From NCBI GenBank assembly GCA_030430075.1, contig JAUIGN010000005.1, forward strand, positions 124,001 through 188,000: a stretch of 64,000 bases of DNA, given 5' to 3'. This DNA comes from a bacterium. Its GTDB lineage: Bacteria; Planctomycetota; Planctomycetia; Pirellulales; Pirellulaceae. Under the pieces are notes generated by a model. It saw only the letters and a list, made by a program, of their open reading frames with translations. It did not search any database and was not told the DNA's origin. This document shows positions 46,132 to 54,700 of this stretch, in pieces. Position 1 is the first letter of the stretch, and every line of letters begins with the position of its first letter. The position numbers and the translations under genes are program-made.

Positions 46132-47858
46132 TGAACGTGCCGTACTGGCTCAATACCGGCTGGATGTGGCGCTGTCGCCGCGAAGCGAACGCGTTTGCCC
46201 AAGCCACGCGTTCGGTCGGCCGATCCCAGCACGCCGTCTTGCGGTCGATCGTGGCGAACAACCGTGACACCGCATTCGGGCGGCGGCATCGGTTCACCTC
46301 GGTCCAATCACCGGCCGACTGGCGGCGGCTGGTCCCCTTGTCAAATTACGACGACTATCAGACTGCCGTTGCAGAGATCGCCGCGGGGCAACCGAGGGTG
46401 TTGACGGAGGAGGCGGTCGAGTTGCTGGAACCGACCAGCGGGAGCACGTCAGGGGAGAAGCTGATCCCCTACACGTCGGCCCTGCGGCAGCAGTTTCAGC
46501 GGGCGGTCGCGGTCTGGATCGCCGATACGTTCCGACACCAGCCGGCTGTACGCCGGGGGCGCGCGTATTGGTCGATCTCTCCTGCCCTGGCCCCAGCCAG
46601 GACAACGGGGGGCGGCGTACGAATCGGGTTTGATGACGATGCCGCCTACCTGGGGCGGCTCGAACGAGGACTCCTCCGCCACCTGCTGGTGATGCCGTCC
46701 GAGGTTTCACGGCTCACATCGATCGAGGACTTCCGTTACTGCACCCTCCTGCACCTGCTGTCCGCACCCGATCTGGCGCTGATCTCGGTCTGGAGTCCGA
46801 CCTTCCTGACGTCGCTGTTGTCCGGCCTGGAGCCGTGGACGGAGCGGCTCGCCGAGGACCTGGTGCGTGGGCGAGCGACCCTCCCGCGGGGTCGCGAAGC
46901 CGGTTTGTGCCGGCGCGTGCGGAAGCTCCGTTGCAGTGCGGCGCGGGCCAGGTACGTGGCAGACGTGCTCCGCTCGACGGACTCAACGGCCGCCAATCTG
47001 AACCGGTTGTGGCCGCACCTGGCGCTCATCAGTTGTTGGGCCGATGCCGCGGCTGGCGACTTTGTGGCGGACCTGCAGGCGGTGTTTCCCGGGGTCAGGT
47101 TGCAGCCCAAGGGGCTGGTCGCGACCGAGGCGTGCGTTTCGTTTCCGCTCACCGGATGCCCGGGCGCCGCGCTGGCGATCCGCTCGCACTTCTTCGAATT
47201 CCTGGATGTCGAGCGACCTCCAACTTCGGCGGAGTCGCGGCTGGCGAATGAACTGCAGGTCGGAGGCCGGTACGAGGTGGTTGTTACCACCGGGGGCGGC
47301 CTCTATCGCTATCGGCTTGGTGATCTTGTCGACGTGGTCGGGTTGAGGAACCGCTGTCCCCTGGTGCGATTCGTGGGACGCCGTGACCGCCGCAGTGACC
47401 TGGTCGGCGAGAAGCTTGATGAGCGGCATGTGGCCGAGACGCTTCGCAAGGTGGCGCGCGGACATCGGCTTGAAGCCCGCTTCGCCATCGTCGTCCCCCG
47501 CTCGGCGCCGGCCGGATATCATTGTTACCTGGAGGTTGGCGGGCCGCTGCAGAGTCCGGCACCGGCACCGGCACCGGCACTGGTTGCGGCGGTGCGTGAC
47601 GATCTCGAGCGAGGCTTGCATGAGAATCCTCATTACCGGTACGCCGTTCAACTTGGCCAACTGCAGCCCCTGCGACTTACCATGGTGAGCGAATCGCGGC
47701 CCGGACTCTGGGCGACCTACGAGGCGGCGATGATCAAGCGGGGGTTGAGAATGGGTGAGATCAAGCCGACCGCCCTCGATGCGTGGCCTGGTTGGATTTC
47801 GACGTTCGACGATGCCGTCGCCTCCACCAAGGCCGTATCTGCCCCGGCGGAGGAGTGA
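46131..47858 (+). CDS. GH3-family acyl-adenylating / acyl-amido synthetase
   Basis: 575 aa from the ATG at 46131 (TGATG overlap). Matches the GH3 (auxin-responsive promoter) family: phosphate-binding loop TSGSTSGEK (102-110), the Ala/Ser-rich middle QPKGLVATEACVSFPL (about 325-340), GGGLYRYRLGDLVDVVG (388-404) carrying the YRxGD motif, FVGRRDRRSDLVGEKLDE at the hinge, and a smaller C-terminal domain ending about residue 560. Family knowledge: plant GH3 enzymes adenylate a carboxylate and couple it to an amino acid; bacterial members are little studied. Here it probably activates a carboxylic (fatty or modified acyl) intermediate and forms an amide or ester. It ends a run of overlapping genes; the next gene starts 6 bp later. 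Confidence 0.83.
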   Translation: MNVPYWLNTGWMWRCRREANAFAQATRSVGRSQHAVLRSIVANNRDTAFGRRHRFTSVQSPADWRRLVPLSNYDDYQTAVAEIAAGQPRVLTEEAVELLEPTSGSTSGEKLIPYTSALRQQFQRAVAVWIADTFRHQPAVRRGRAYWSISPALAPARTTGGGVRIGFDDDAAYLGRLERGLLRHLLVMPSEVSRLTSIEDFRYCTLLHLLSAPDLALISVWSPTFLTSLLSGLEPWTERLAEDLVRGRATLPRGREAGLCRRVRKLRCSAARARYVADVLRSTDSTAANLNRLWPHLALISCWADAAAGDFVADLQAVFPGVRLQPKGLVATEACVSFPLTGCPGAALAIRSHFFEFLDVERPPTSAESRLANELQVGGRYEVVVTTGGGLYRYRLGDLVDVVGLRNRCPLVRFVGRRDRRSDLVGEKLDERHVAETLRKVARGHRLEARFAIVVPRSAPAGYHCYLEVGGPLQSPAPAPAPALVAAVRDDLERGLHENPHYRYAVQLGQLQPLRLTMVSESRPGLWATYEAAMIKRGLRMGEIKPTALDAWPGWISTFDDAVASTKAVSAPAEE

Positions 47859-47864
47859 GCCTGT

Positions 47865-48128
47865 ATGTTCGGCATGTTTCGACGGGAAGAACGGCTGGGG
47901 ACGGGGGAAGTCCTTGGCCGGCTAATGCACCTGCTGTCACAGCAGGAGACCAGCAAGTATTGCCCGCACTGCGACAAACAGGTGGTGGCGCTCCGCCCCG
48001 GGACAAGTCGCGGGCGCCAGTTGGTGCTGACGTGCCTGACCCTGGGGCTGTGGGGGATCGCCTGGGCCGTTGACGCCTTTCGCCGCCCTGGATGGCGGTG
48101 CCGTGACTGTGACGCGCGCCTGGGCTGA
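47865..48128 (+). CDS. Small zinc-ribbon membrane protein
   Basis: 87 aa; GGAGGAG upstream and only 6 bp after the GH3 stop. Two CxxC pairs, C33-PH-C36 (YCPHCDKQV) and C79-RD-C82 (WRCRDCDARLG), flank a hydrophobic segment (LTCLTLGLWGIAWAVDAF, about 55-72). This suggests a zinc ribbon whose knuckles sit on either side of a membrane or hydrophobic helix. The basic N-terminus FRREERLGTG has no signal. Similar short zinc-ribbon proteins are usually of unknown function. Its position at the end of the overlapping set suggests a helper or regulatory role (inference). Confidence 0.65.
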   Translation: MFGMFRREERLGTGEVLGRLMHLLSQQETSKYCPHCDKQVVALRPGTSRGRQLVLTCLTLGLWGIAWAVDAFRRPGWRCRDCDARLG

Positions 48129-48360
48129 CCTGACCAGGGGAGGCTTGATCGGCGACGGATGGCCCAGGTCGGCGATCACGGCGGGGCGGAACCGCCCGCA
48201 TATTGGGGGAAACGGTTGAACCGATCAAGAAAAGTTCATGGGTCAGGAAAGGTTTACCGATTCTAACGGTCAGGAAGACCGGCGCTGACGGCTCCCCTGT
48301 GGCCAGGGCGGGGAAACTTGCAGCACGCGCCACGTCAGCATCATATACGGAGATTGCGCC

Positions 48361-49737
48361 ATGCTTGCCGGCAGACTCGGACGAGCGGTTGTGGGGTTGT
48401 GGGTTGGGTGCCTGATTCTCGGGCTGGTCAGCCGAGGAAGCGCCGACGATGGGGCCGAGCCGGAACTCGCCCCGCCGGGCCTTGGGTCCGAGGGAGTTGA
48501 GCCGCTTGAAGCGCCGCTGATCGATGGCGAGGAACTTATCTACGACGAGGGGCCGATCTTGTTGGGCGGCCCGGACGCGGGGAGTCACAGGCCGGCGAAT
48601 CCGGCCCTGCTGATGGATACGGAATTCATTCGCCCCATGCTCGACTTTCAGAACCGGCAAACCGACAAAGAGTTGATCGTGATGGCGAACAACGCGGACT
48701 GGTCGACCTACCCCACCCTGATCTTGGGCGGGCAGGCGCGGCTGTCCCTGCTGGCCGCGGTGACCGACACGGAAGACAAGTTCGGGTACCTGGGACGATT
48801 CCCTCCGGATTTTGAGGGGAAATCGGCAACCGACGCGCGAATGCTCCACGCCAATTTCGGGCTCGCGGCACACGTCAACCGCTGGATCAACGTCTACAGT
48901 GAGATCCTGTTCTCCGACGTGTTTTCGTTTCCGACGCACGAGCAAGGCAGCCTGCAAATGCGGCAGGCGTATGCCGTCTTCGGGGACCTGACGCAGACTC
49001 CCTGGTATGCATTTATCGGCAAGAAGACCGTCTCGTTCGGCGATATGGGAACGCTGTCGCCGTTCAGTCAGGCGGTCACCTGGCACTACTTCGCCGCCCT
49101 CCACGAAGGGATTGGCGTGGGATACGACCAGGGCGGATTCAACATTTCCTTGACCGGTCTGAACGGCGGGCGAGGGATTCGGACTGCCGACTCGGAGGCC
49201 ATCGGACAGATCAACAACTTCGCCACCAACGCGACGCTGCGGGGCGGAGACGATACCCTCAATTGGCGTTTCGGCGGCGGCTTCTTGCTCGGCACGATCT
49301 ACGACGTCGGCGTGGCCGAACACATCGATCCGACGGCCTTCGGGCCGCTCAACAGTGCCTGGGACGTCAACGGGCAGGTGGCGTACGGTCCCTGGACGCT
49401 GGCGGGTGAGTATGTGGCGACCGTCGATGACTGGCCCACAACCGAGGCGCCGGTTGTCGCCTTTCGTGCGGAGGCGAGCTACGATTCCTGCTTGATGGAT
49501 TACCCGGCCCGCTACTCCGTGAGTTGGAGTGAGGGCCTGCAGGGCCCCAGCGGATCGGAGTTCGAATTCAATAAGCAGCTCGTCCTCGGCCTGGGGATCG
49601 AATACGGCGAGCATGCCCTGCTTTCCCTGGAGTACGTTCGCAGCATCGGTTTCGCGCCGCTCATCGACATTACGACCGCCAGCGACCGCAGCGCGGCACA
49701 GGACAGCCTGGTGCTGGGGATGACGGTTGCCTATTGA
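48361..49737 (+). CDS. Outer-membrane porin, LbtU-like family
   Basis: 458 aa. Signal peptide in residues 1-28 (VVGLWVGCLILGLV, cleavage near SRGSA-DD); GGAG 8 nt before the ATG. After an acidic, low-complexity linker (about 30-75) comes a barrel: LHANFGLAAHVNRWINVYSE, LQMRQAYAVFGDLTQTPWYA, IGKKTVSFGDMGTLSPFSQA, GIGVGYDQGGFNISLTGLNG, alternating strands to the end, final strand DSLVLGMTVAY ending in an aromatic. The segment resembles LbtU-type siderophore porins, including GKKTVSFG before a conserved SPFSQA. Substrate unknown. Separated from the zinc-ribbon gene by 232 bp, so probably its own transcript. Porin call good, LbtU assignment moderate. Confidence 0.68.
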   Translation: MLAGRLGRAVVGLWVGCLILGLVSRGSADDGAEPELAPPGLGSEGVEPLEAPLIDGEELIYDEGPILLGGPDAGSHRPANPALLMDTEFIRPMLDFQNRQTDKELIVMANNADWSTYPTLILGGQARLSLLAAVTDTEDKFGYLGRFPPDFEGKSATDARMLHANFGLAAHVNRWINVYSEILFSDVFSFPTHEQGSLQMRQAYAVFGDLTQTPWYAFIGKKTVSFGDMGTLSPFSQAVTWHYFAALHEGIGVGYDQGGFNISLTGLNGGRGIRTADSEAIGQINNFATNATLRGGDDTLNWRFGGGFLLGTIYDVGVAEHIDPTAFGPLNSAWDVNGQVAYGPWTLAGEYVATVDDWPTTEAPVVAFRAEASYDSCLMDYPARYSVSWSEGLQGPSGSEFEFNKQLVLGLGIEYGEHALLSLEYVRSIGFAPLIDITTASDRSAAQDSLVLGMTVAY

Positions 49738-50194
49738 GCATCGGTCATGCGTTGCATGACATGCCCTCATTGCCTAGCCGTAAAACCGTCCAACCGTATT
49801 TAATCAGTCATTCCGCGTCGTAAAGCTTGCGGGAACATCACAGACGCCTTGTGGTGTCGTCAACGCTTTGTCTGCCAATACGTTGGGGATACCCTTACCG
49901 GATTCGAATTGAACGGTACTGGGGCCAACGCTCATCGGCGGATGAATCATTTGAGCCGCCGGGGACCGGCAGCTTGCCGGGACGCCGGGTGACGGACACC
50001 CCATCTTGGGGCCCCGGTCGGGCGGCCGGATGTCCCCGTCCGCGACGTTCCAACCGCGAGCCAGCCGCGGCCCGCCGATTCACGTCCGAACCTGCGATTC
50101 GCGGAAACGCGTCTTTCCAGCCCCGGGCGGGTGGACGAATCGCGTCGGCAAACCACATACTGACGTCTTTGAATTACCAGGCGAGGGGAGTTTG
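49738..50194. other. Intergenic, no gene seen
   Basis: Holds a weak REP-like copy (GGGGCCAACGCTC then ATCGGCGGATGAATCA, about 49921-49951). Open frames reading into the next gene lack coding character before 50195. No promoter recognised. Confidence 0.5.
49921..49951 (+). repeat. REP-like intergenic repeat, weak copy D
   Basis: GGGGCCAACGCTCATCGGCG followed by GATGAATCA. It resembles the core and tail of the copies at 17.3, 35.3 and 51.1 kb but has a broken hairpin arm. Confidence 0.35.
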
Positions 50195-50680
50195 ATGGTT
50201 GAATCAGCGAAGTTTGCCGACGCGACGGTCGAGAAGATCGAAGCGAACCATGTGATCATGGCCGTCGGAGTGGGTGATCGCAACGTCTGCAACATTCTGT
50301 TCGGGCGGCGGCCGTTTGTGAAAGCGGCCGCCACGCAGGAGACTGCGAAGGAAATCAAGATCCTTCGCGTCGATGTCGCCAATGAAGACGAACTAAATGA
50401 CCTGAAGCTGCGCGTTGTGGAAGCCAAATCCGAACTCGATCCGGGGGTGGAACCCGGGGTGCAGCGACCTGCCGATCGCCACGACTCGACGGACGCCGAC
50501 GACGATGCCGAGGACAGCCAGGCGGACGCAGCGGAGGAAAAGCCGGCGCCCAAAGCGAAGTCGAAGTCCAGGTCGCGGTCGGGCCGCAAGTCGAAACCAC
50601 GTGGGTCCGCCGGCGACAACGCATCCGCCGGCGAGGACGCAGCCACGCACGAGGACGACGACGATGGGGACGGTCAGTAG
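50195..50680 (+). CDS. Small protein with basic then acidic tail, unknown function
   Basis: 161 aa from the ATG at 50195, preceded by GAGGGGAG with about 4-nt spacing. The frame stays open upstream to 50006, but that part looks non-coding. The N-terminal 85 residues form a compact, mixed alpha/beta-looking domain (VEKIEANHVIMAVGVGDRN, ILFGRRPFVKAAA, EIKILRVDVANEDELNDLKL) with no family I recognise. Residues about 90-120 are acidic/Asp-rich, then KAKSKSRSRSGRKSKPRGS (about 122-140), then a DDDDGDG acidic end. The Ser/Arg/Lys block resembles nucleic-acid-binding tails. No neighbour suggests a role. Confidence 0.65.
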   Translation: MVESAKFADATVEKIEANHVIMAVGVGDRNVCNILFGRRPFVKAAATQETAKEIKILRVDVANEDELNDLKLRVVEAKSELDPGVEPGVQRPADRHDSTDADDDAEDSQADAAEEKPAPKAKSKSRSRSGRKSKPRGSAGDNASAGEDAATHEDDDDGDGQ

Positions 50681-51109
50681 GGCAGCGATGGAGTGGGGGC
50701 GACTTGCATTCGGCTGGGTACCGTCCTGCCGCACCGCCGCCGCGGGCCGCTTGAGCACCCGCCGCCGTCGGCACCGTGATCGAACGTGAGCAACCCGGCC
50801 AGGGTCCCCGGTAGAGACCCGACCGGCAATTCGGCCGCCTGATGCGGCGACTGACATTCCGGGGACGGGCGGTTTGGGGACGGGCCGTTGCAGCGCTTCA
50901 TCGACGTTCTGGCCGGGGTCGAGCGTGCTCTTTTTTCCAGCGGGTGACGTCCGGTACGATCGTTCGAGCCGCTCGATTCCGTGCGGCGGCAGGTCGTCTG
51001 CCGAACGTGTTGGCTGCTATCGCGGGTCATTCGAGAACCAACAGCATTGCAGCGCAAGTCATTGGATCGTAGTCGTTTGTGGTGAAGTCATCCACGCCGG
51101 CGCGCCGCT

Positions 51110-51184
51110 CAGCCGGTATCCGTTTGCATCCGGTTTGCTCGGCCATCAACGGAACCGGGGCTAACGCCCAACGGCTGATGAATC
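51110..51184 (+). repeat. REP-like intergenic repeat, copy C1
   Basis: CAGCCGGTATCCGTTTGCAT, CCGGTTTGCTCGGCCATCAA, CGGAACCGGGGCTAACGCCC, AACGGCTGATGAAT. Best-preserved copy. GGGC-TAAC-GCCC can fold as a hairpin. Confidence 0.75.
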
Positions 51185-51200
51185 AATGGCATTCGTGGTC

Positions 51201-51251
51201 GCTGTTGTCGGCCATCAACGAACCGTGGGCTGACGCCCAGCGGCTGATGAA
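51201..51251 (+). repeat. REP-like intergenic repeat, copy C2
   Basis: GCTGTTGTCGGCCATCAACG, AACCGTGGGCTGACGCCC, AGCGGCTGATGAAG. Direct repeat of C1 about 73 bp downstream, lacking the 5' part. Hairpin core GGGC-TGAC-GCCC. Confidence 0.7.
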
Positions 51252-51519
51252 GCCGTCGAGCAACGTCCCTCATCAAGAGGGGCAGGTTGGCGCGTCCGCA
51301 GGAAATTTGAAGCCTGTGGTCGATTTTATGTTCGAATTCTTGGACAATCGCGCCAGGTGGGGAACGCAAGCCACCAACGGCTCGTCAAAACAGAGCTCAC
51401 CACTTGGGATTCACATTCTAACTATTAGGCAATGTGGGGTACCTCGAGTGGTGGGTTTGATTGTTGTTGGTGGAGTCAAAACGAGGGCCATTCGGCCTTG
51501 GCGAGAAAAGCGACAAATG

Positions 51520-51535
51520 CCCTTGATTTCAAGGG
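51520..51535. promoter_or_regulatory. Perfect inverted repeat, possible operator
   Basis: CCCTTGA-TT-TCAAGGG, a 7-bp perfect dyad in an AT-richer region 227 bp before the start of the giant gene at 51762. It could be an operator, or the stem of a weak terminator (a T-run lies 10 nt further on). Pattern only. Confidence 0.25.
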
Positions 51536-51761
51536 TTAGCACGCTTTTTCGTTGCAATCATGTGGGCAGCAATTACAATCCAGAAAGTGGTCTAAAGTAC
51601 CTAAATTGATTTTATCAGGCACCCCGGTCATCTATCTTGACGGCATTCAAAAGTGGAACTTCTGCTTTTCAATGTTTGACGGGCCTCTCGGCGTGTCAGA
51701 ACCGTGGTGATCTTGACGCCCGTTACGTCAGCTCCCTTGTCGCTTTTCGAGGTTTTGGTCT

Positions 51762-54700
51762 ATGAGCGTCCGGCGATTTCCGATGTCGCAGTGGGAATAT
51801 AAGAAGAGGCACAAGCGACGAAGCGAGCGTATTCAGCGGTCGCAACGCCGGTTGATCCTGGAGGCCTTGGAGGATCGGCAGTTGTTGGCCGTGGGGCCCC
51901 AGCTTGTCGGAATCCAGCCCAATTCGGGTGCGTTGCTGCAGGACGGTCAGATTCGCAATATCGCGCCGAACGAGCTGGTATTCCGGTTCAACAGTGGCGA
52001 GGCCATCGATCCGACGACTCTCTCAACCACCGATGCGACGGGCCGGCAGGTCGCCACCGGAATCCAGATTACCCGTTCGGGTGACGGCCAATTCGAAGTG
52101 GCGGATGCGGCGACCGATTTCGACACGAACGGCCAGGTGATCGTTGATTTCGTGGCCAAGAATGTGGGCGAGTCGGGCAACGGGATCGCGCTGGAGTTTA
52201 TTCGCAACGACTTGGGCGTGGGGACGGCGCCGAATATCACGGTCCGCAACGAGACGATTTTCGTCGAGTTGAACAGCAATGCGACCTCGCCGACGACGGC
52301 CGGCCAGTTCGTCGACGCGATCAATAGCGGGGAAGCGGGCGAGCTGGTGGGGGCTTCGGTGCGCCTGGGCGGCAGCACGTCGACGCGGATCGGCAACGTC
52401 AACATCGGCTACTCGCCGGTGGTCCTGGACGGAGCGAATCGAGCGTCCGTGACGTCGTCTTTCAACGCCGGCAACCGGTTGCAGCTCAAGTTTCGTGCCG
52501 TGGAAGCCGGCACGGAAGGGAACGGGACCAGGATCTTTGTGACCAGGACCAACCGGGGCGGCGTCAGTCCACCGGTGGTGACCGTAACGGACGGCAATAT
52601 CTTCCTCGATCTGAATTCCAACGCGGCCTCACCGACGACCGCCGGCGAGGTCGTCAGCGCGATCAACAACCATGCGCAGGCCAGCCAACTGGTAACGGCC
52701 GAATTGCAGTCAGGCGACGCCAATACGCTGGTTGGGTCGCGCAACATCAACTACTCGCCTCTGATCCTGACGGGTGCCAATGACATCGTCATCGATCCCG
52801 GTTACATCGGCCTGGGCGACTCGTCGCGAGAGGTGGTGTTCCGCTTTAAGGAGACGTTGCCGGACGACCTGTACCACGTAGCGATTCTGGGCACGGGAAC
52901 CAAGGCCCTCCGCAACATCAGTGGCTTCGCCTTTAACGACACGACCGATGACGGGATCGACAACGGGATGGATTTCGGGTTGGAATTCACGCTCGACCTG
53001 GGTGCCCGAATTCTCTCGGTGGTACCGCAGCCGGTGACGCGGAATCCGGTCACCAACACGCTGCAGCAGGCCCGTGACCAGATCCATGTCTATTTCAATG
53101 ATGACGACCTCTTCGACCGCGCCGTCAATACCTCGTTTTCCGGAAACAACCCGACCGTCGTCGACCCGGCCTTCTACCAGTTGCACTTCACGAACGAAAC
53201 GGTCCATAACCGGGACGACCAGGTCATTCATCCCACGTCGATTCGCTACGATCCGGCCAACGACCTGGCGGTGTTGATCTTTGACGACGACCTTGAAAAC
53301 CTGGTGGGAACCGGTTCGCTCCGTCTCCGCATCGGCAACACCGAGCCCATTCCGGTCGCCCCGCTGTCGCTCGGCACGGTGGTCGATCAGGGGTCGAGCT
53401 TTTCGACGGCTCAGGTGGTGGGGACGACACTGAATGTGATCGGTTCCGGTGCCACGACGGTGGACGGGCAGACCATTACCCTGGTGGGCGCGCAGACGAC
53501 CGTATTCGAATTTGCAGACACGGCGCTGGGGAACGGCATCACGGGCGACGTCGCCATCCCGTTCAATACCGGCATGAGTGGGGCCGAACTGGCGACGGCG
53601 ATTGCCAATGCGATCAACTTCTCCGGGATCGGCGTGCAGGCCAGCACCGACGGCGCCGGCCGAATTGCACTCGTCGACGTGATCAGCGCCACGACGGGCG
53701 GCGGTTTGACGTCGGTCCGCGTGCAGGCTCTGGACAGCCTGATTATTTCCTCGGCCATCGACCCGCCGACCGAAGACGGGTTGAACTTTCCCGGCGGCAA
53801 CGACGAGCCGGGGCATCGTGAAATTCCCGTCGAGACGCATCTGCTGGACGGCGCCGACGCGACGATTGGGATCGACACGATCTTCTACAACTTTCGCACC
53901 GACCTCGGCGTGGATCAGAACGGCACGCCCTACTTCAATTTGATCACCGAAGCCCAAAAGGAACGGGCGCGCGAAGTCTTCCAACTGTACGGCGACTCGC
54001 TGGGCCTGCAGTTTGCCGAATCGGACAGTCAGGGGCTGACCATCGCCACCGGCGACATGCGGGCCCTCAGTCCGACCGTGCCGACGGGACCGGGCGGCGT
54101 CATCGGGCTGGCTGGCGGCGGCGTCCTGATCCTCGACAACGCAGAGAACTGGGACGACCAGTTTGGTGCCACCGACGACCCGCAGAAGTTCAGTTGGTTC
54201 GAGACCGCGCTGCACGAAGTCGGCCACCTGTTATTCCTGGGGCATGCGACCGACCTGCCGCCGGTAACGATCATGGCCGGCCAGGGGATCGGCGAAGTGC
54301 TGCTGCAGTTCGACAACGAACTCGAGCGGGTCTATCCGGGGGCCGCCGACCTGATCCACGGCCGTTACTTGCACCGTCCGGACGGACGCGACATCGACAT
54401 GTACCGATTCGACCTTCCGGAGTCGGGACTGTTTTCGGCGGAAGTGTTTGCCGAACGGCAGCCGGATTCGAGCTTGCTTGATTCGGTGATGCGCCTCTAT
54501 CGATCCGAACCGGACGGTTCGCGGACGTTGATCGCCCAGAACGACGATTACTATAGCAACGATTCCTTCCTGGAACTTGAGCTCACGTCGGGGACGTACT
54601 GGGTCGGCATCAGTGCCAGCGGCAACGACGATTACGACGCCGCCGTCGAGGATTCCGGGATGGGCGGCGTGACCGAAGGTGCGTATGACCTGCGTCTCAA

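Larger units (their letters stand above)
50681..51761. other. Long intergenic region before the second giant protein
   Basis: Over 1 kb without a convincing gene. It contains two REP-like copies (51110-51184 and 51201-51251), then a stretch from about 51400 to 51761 that is visibly richer in A and T than the surroundings and probably carries the promoter of the downstream gene. A perfect inverted repeat CCCTTGA-TT-TCAAGGG lies at 51520-51535. Confidence 0.55.

Noticed and set aside
47761..49770. Minus-strand open frame of 669 codons
   Set aside because: It overlaps the GH3 end, the zinc-ribbon gene and the porin gene antisense; the porin has a signal peptide and barrel strands on the plus strand.
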